A stretch of DNA of 64,000 bases, from positions 6,924,501 through 6,988,500 of the forward strand of contig NZ_CP022222.1 of NCBI RefSeq assembly GCF_009930815.1, read 5' to 3'. Numbering within the stretch: position 1 is the first letter of the stretch; each line of letters starts with the position of its first letter. Source of the DNA: Bradyrhizobium sp. CCBAU 051011. Lineage in GTDB: Bacteria > Pseudomonadota > Alphaproteobacteria > Rhizobiales > Xanthobacteraceae. Under the pieces are notes generated by a model, which was not told the DNA's origin, ran no database searches, and saw only the letters and a list, made by a program, of their open reading frames with translations. Below are positions 61,542-64,000 of the stretch, piece by piece. Both the position numbers and the translations under genes were made by a program.

Positions 61542-61661
61542 TCGCGCCCAAAAAAAGCCACGGATTGACAAAGCCCGGCTTTATTCGGAAGCAAGGCAAG
61601 GGCCCGGGGCGGCAACGGTCACTGATTCCGTAACCGGGTTCGATCCGGAGGCTGAATCGTG

Positions 61662-62072
61662 ATGCAAAACGACCCCACCGACAATGCCCTGGCGACCATC
61701 GCCAGCATTCTTGACCCGCCGGAAGCCCGTCGCGACCCCGAAAAAGCTGCGGTCGCCGAGCAACGCCCGGCGTCCCCTCCACCGCTCCCCACCACGCCTC
61801 CGCCGATCGAGGCTCACGGTTACTCGAAATATGGTCCCGGGCCGATGGCGGCGATCCGTTTCAAATGGACGGTCCGCCTCGAGAATAGCGACTACTATGT
61901 CGACGAGACCATCGGAGAGAATTCCGCTCCGATCGTGAGCGGCCCGATGTCGAGGGAAGCCGCGATCCAGATGGTCGACGATCGCGAAAGCGACGCCAGC
62001 CGCCGCTTCGAGCTGTTCAAGAGCGAGATGACCGGGCGCGCGACCGCCAACAAGGAAAGCAGCGAAGCGTAG
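61662..62072 (+). CDS. hypothetical protein with Pro-rich N-terminus
   Basis: A 136-residue protein. The first 50 residues are Ala/Pro-rich (RPASPPPLPTTPPPIE); the rest, beginning YSKYGPGPMAAIRFKW, is alpha/beta with VDDRESDASRRFELFKSEM. ATG 61662 is used; a GTG lies one codon earlier. It looks specific to Bradyrhizobium-type genomes, and no domain is recognised. Confidence 0.7.
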   Translation: MQNDPTDNALATIASILDPPEARRDPEKAAVAEQRPASPPPLPTTPPPIEAHGYSKYGPGPMAAIRFKWTVRLENSDYYVDETIGENSAPIVSGPMSREAAIQMVDDRESDASRRFELFKSEMTGRATANKESSEA

Positions 62073-62094
62073 CGGTCCGCTCTCCCTTTGACGG

Positions 62095-62607
62095 CTATCT
62101 CGGCGGCCCCAAGAAGTCCTTCTTGGCGAGATCGACGCCGGCATGGCGCAGGATGTCGTACGCTGTCGTGACATGAAAGAAAAATTGCGGAACGCTGAAC
62201 GTCAGCAGCAACGACTTTCCGGTAAATTTTCGCTGGGTCCCGTTCTTGAACGTGAAAGCGACTTCCTTGTCGGCTGCGTTCTCGATTCCCTCGCGCGGCA
62301 AACCTTGCACGAAATCAACCGTTGCCGATATCCGCGACTTGAGTTCGGCAATGTCAGGCTCCGCGTCTGAAAATGTGTGAGGCGCGCGGCCGGCCAGCAG
62401 CGCGCAGGCGACGATCGCATGCCGCTTGGCCTCTCCTGCCTGCTGTTTCAAATTGTACATCGTGGGTGAGAGTCGCATGTTCAGAAGAACGGCGGGCTCG
62501 ATATTTCGCCCTTCGGCATGGGCCGCGGCCTTGTCGAGGAGACTGGACAGATTTTCGAGATACGGCACGAACACGCCGACGGAAGCCTCGTGGAGCGAGA
62601 TGGTCAC
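62095..62607 (-). CDS. DUF1993 protein
   Basis: A 170-residue four-helix-bundle protein of the DinB-like DUF1993 family: SVGVFVPYLENLSSLLDKAA, then MYNLKQQAGEAKRHAIVACA and a C-terminal PQFFFHVTTAYDILRHAGVD. The start is GTG 62607 with GGAGAA before it; an ATG seven bases upstream is out of frame. A longer open frame extends upstream but is not conserved. It is divergent from the 62704 gene. Confidence 0.85.
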   Translation of the reverse strand: MTISLHEASVGVFVPYLENLSSLLDKAAAHAEGRNIEPAVLLNMRLSPTMYNLKQQAGEAKRHAIVACALLAGRAPHTFSDAEPDIAELKSRISATVDFVQGLPREGIENAADKEVAFTFKNGTQRKFTGKSLLLTFSVPQFFFHVTTAYDILRHAGVDLAKKDFLGPPR

Positions 62608-62703
62608 GATTTCATTTTCTCCGGGTGGCACCGCTGGCATATCTGGTCTAAATCGGCGCCATCGCTCCAGAGTGTCATCTAACTTGTCGGCGGAGAAGAC
62701 CCG

Positions 62704-63480
62704 ATGTTTCGCGTGTTCGTTAGTCTTGCAATAGCTGTCCTGTGGACCGTTGTCGCCCATGCTCAGCAGCCGGCGAATTCCCGCCTCGACGACATCATCA
62801 AGCGCGGCACGCTGCGGGTCGGCATGACCGGCGACTATCAACCGTTCACCTATTTCGACAAGGCGACGTCGCAATTCCGCGGCTTCGACGTCGACATGGC
62901 GGAAGCGCTTGGCAAGGCGCTCGGCGTCAAGGTCGAGTTCGTTCAGACGACGTGGCCGCAGCTGATGAAGGATTTCGAAGCCGACAATTTCGATATCGCG
63001 ATGGGCGGCGTCTCGATCACGCTTGACCGGCAGAAAAAGGGAATGTTCTCGACGCCGATCATGCGCGAGGGCAAGACGGCGATCGCCCGCTGCGCCGACC
63101 AGGGCAAGTATGAGACGATCGCCGATATCGACAAGGCCGGCACCCGCGTCATCGTCAACCCCGGCGGCACCAATGAGCGCTTCGCCAAGGCCAACAGGAA
63201 TGCCGAAATCAAGGTGTGGAACGACAATGTCACGATCTTCGACGAGGTCGCCAAGGGCAATGCCGACCTAATGATGACGGACGCTTCCAAGACCCGCTAC
63301 CAGCAGAAGAAGCACCCCGGCGTGCTCTGCGCGGTGCATCCGGAAAAGCCGTTCGATTTTTCCGAGAAAGCCTATTGGCTGCAGCGCGACATGCCGCTGA
63401 AGGCTTTTGTCGACCAGTGGCTGCATATCGCCATCCAGGATGGCAGCTTCAGGAAAATCTACGCCGTCTGGTTCGATTGA
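62704..63480 (+). CDS. periplasmic solute-binding protein, PheC-like
   Basis: A 258-residue secreted protein. A signal peptide (MFRVFVSLAIAVLWTVVAHA) is followed by the family 3 fold: RGTLRVGMTGDYQPFTYFDK, GFDVDMAEALGKALGVKVEF, NPGGTNERFA and DLMMTDASKTRYQQ. GMTGDYQPF and MMTDA-x-x-TR are typical of the cyclohexadienyl/arogenate dehydratase PheC branch as well as of amino-acid binding proteins. Catalytic status is open. Confidence 0.82.
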   Translation: MFRVFVSLAIAVLWTVVAHAQQPANSRLDDIIKRGTLRVGMTGDYQPFTYFDKATSQFRGFDVDMAEALGKALGVKVEFVQTTWPQLMKDFEADNFDIAMGGVSITLDRQKKGMFSTPIMREGKTAIARCADQGKYETIADIDKAGTRVIVNPGGTNERFAKANRNAEIKVWNDNVTIFDEVAKGNADLMMTDASKTRYQQKKHPGVLCAVHPEKPFDFSEKAYWLQRDMPLKAFVDQWLHIAIQDGSFRKIYAVWFD

Positions 63481-63588
63481 CCTCTGATACGCCTGTTTCG
63501 CAGGAAATTGACCGTCTATCGGGCGCTATCTATTCTGCCCGGATTGAATTTGAACCGAAGCCGCTAGTACACGACATATAGTTTGAAA

Positions 63589-63602
63589 GTGATCTGGATC
63601 AC
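63589..63602. promoter_or_regulatory. 14-bp Crp/Fnr-like palindrome
   Basis: GTGATC-TG-GATCAC is a near-perfect dyad 67 bases before ATG 63669, the same distance as the FixK-type boxes, but with GTGAT half-sites. A Crp-type regulator could bind it. It is a weaker case than the TTGAT boxes. Confidence 0.45.
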
Positions 63603-63668
63603 GCTGGGTGAAGCTGCCACTGCGTAATAGCTTTGGCAGCTCGGGTCCCCCGCTCAGGAGGTCGTCAT

Positions 63669-64000
63669 ATGAAGAAGTGTCTCGCTATCGCCGCGCTTTT
63701 GCTGGCGAGCACCGTCACCGCCGCGCAGGCGCAGTACTCGTTTGAGTATAACGGCCGCACCATTACCATCGATCCCGATCGCGGCACCGTTTCCATTCCC
63801 GGCGTCTACGATAATACCGGCAAGAAGACCAAGCGCCCGCGTGGCGAGGAAGGCGACCTTGATCGTCCGACCAGGAAGGTCCCGCAGCAGGCGAAGACCG
63901 CTCCGCAGGCCGCACCGGAGACAGCCTCGCCTCCGGCTGCGACGGCACCGGCGGAGCAAGCGGCTGCCCCTGCGTTGGCGCCCGCGCCGGTTGCCCCTGC
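63669..64000 (+). CDS. secreted Ala/Pro-rich protein, 3' end outside window
   Basis: A signal peptide (MKKCLAIAALLLASTVTAAQ) is followed by YSFEYNGRTITIDPDRGTVS, a small beta segment, a basic stretch KKTKRPRGEEGDLDRPTRK, and an Ala/Pro-rich tail that runs out of the window. GGAGGTCGTC precedes the ATG. It is probably a periplasmic or envelope protein. No domain can be named from the visible part. Confidence 0.75.
   Translation, partial: MKKCLAIAALLLASTVTAAQAQYSFEYNGRTITIDPDRGTVSIPGVYDNTGKKTKRPRGEEGDLDRPTRKVPQQAKTAPQAAPETASPPAATAPAEQAAAPALAPAPVAP

Overview
The window looks like chromosome of a Bradyrhizobium-type alphaproteobacterium. The reasons are high G+C, a complete fixNOQP-fixGHIS set, a fixL-fixJ-response regulator-fixK2 order, many FixK/FNR boxes of the TTGAT-N4-ATCAA type, and a crowd of very small conserved proteins typical of that genus. 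All calls rest on reading the sequence; no database search was run.

Left end (1-4127): a D-alanyl-D-alanine carboxypeptidase cut by the window edge, an epoxide-hydrolase-like enzyme, an RlpA-type lipoprotein, two tiny membrane proteins and a tRNA-Ser(TGA) gene. The last 14 bases of that tRNA recur at 21448-21461. This marks a 17.3 kb integrated island (4114-21461).

The left part of the island (4128-12900) is a graveyard of small rhizobial genes. Many are intact, but several carry single nonsense or frameshift lesions, and one secreted-protein gene is split by an IS5-family element with a TTAG target duplication. The right part (13037-21294) is one leftward phage-like block: integrase, AlpA-type regulator, RecA-fold ATPase, terminase-small-subunit-like protein, then small overlapping genes around a 407-residue scaffold-like protein. 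There is no large terminase, portal, capsid or tail gene, so a phage satellite or a stripped prophage fits. Two related 30-residue membrane proteins sit just inside the left boundary and just outside the right boundary.

22184-47703 is a microoxic respiration block. Genes on the minus strand encode cbb3 oxidase (fixNOQP) and its assembly factors (fixGHIS). Around them lie an Fnr-like regulator, a cytochrome c, three universal stress proteins, a phasin, an acyl-CoA synthetase/GNAT fusion, a Crp-like regulator, CHAD, kinase-like and CBS proteins, and the fixLJ-RR-fixK2 regulators. Eight FixK/FNR-type boxes can be read, seven of them placed before these genes. The eighth (47553-47566) has no gene after it, only a terminator 90 bases on, and may drive a small RNA. 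fixL carries an in-frame stop near its start and a frameshift directly before the haem-ligand histidine codon, while fixJ, the extra response regulator and fixK2 look intact.

47724-64000 is ordinary accessory metabolism: a class III aminotransferase, a DsbA-like thioredoxin, a Bug/TctC binding protein, a PilZ protein, an acyl-CoA-dehydrogenase-like flavoenzyme with a VOC protein, an LTXXQ protein, an ABC transporter operon (Tat-exported binding protein, two permeases, ATPase) continuing into a 2-hydroxyacid dehydrogenase and an amidase, a DUF1993 protein, a periplasmic binding protein of PheC type, and a secreted Ala/Pro-rich protein cut by the window edge.
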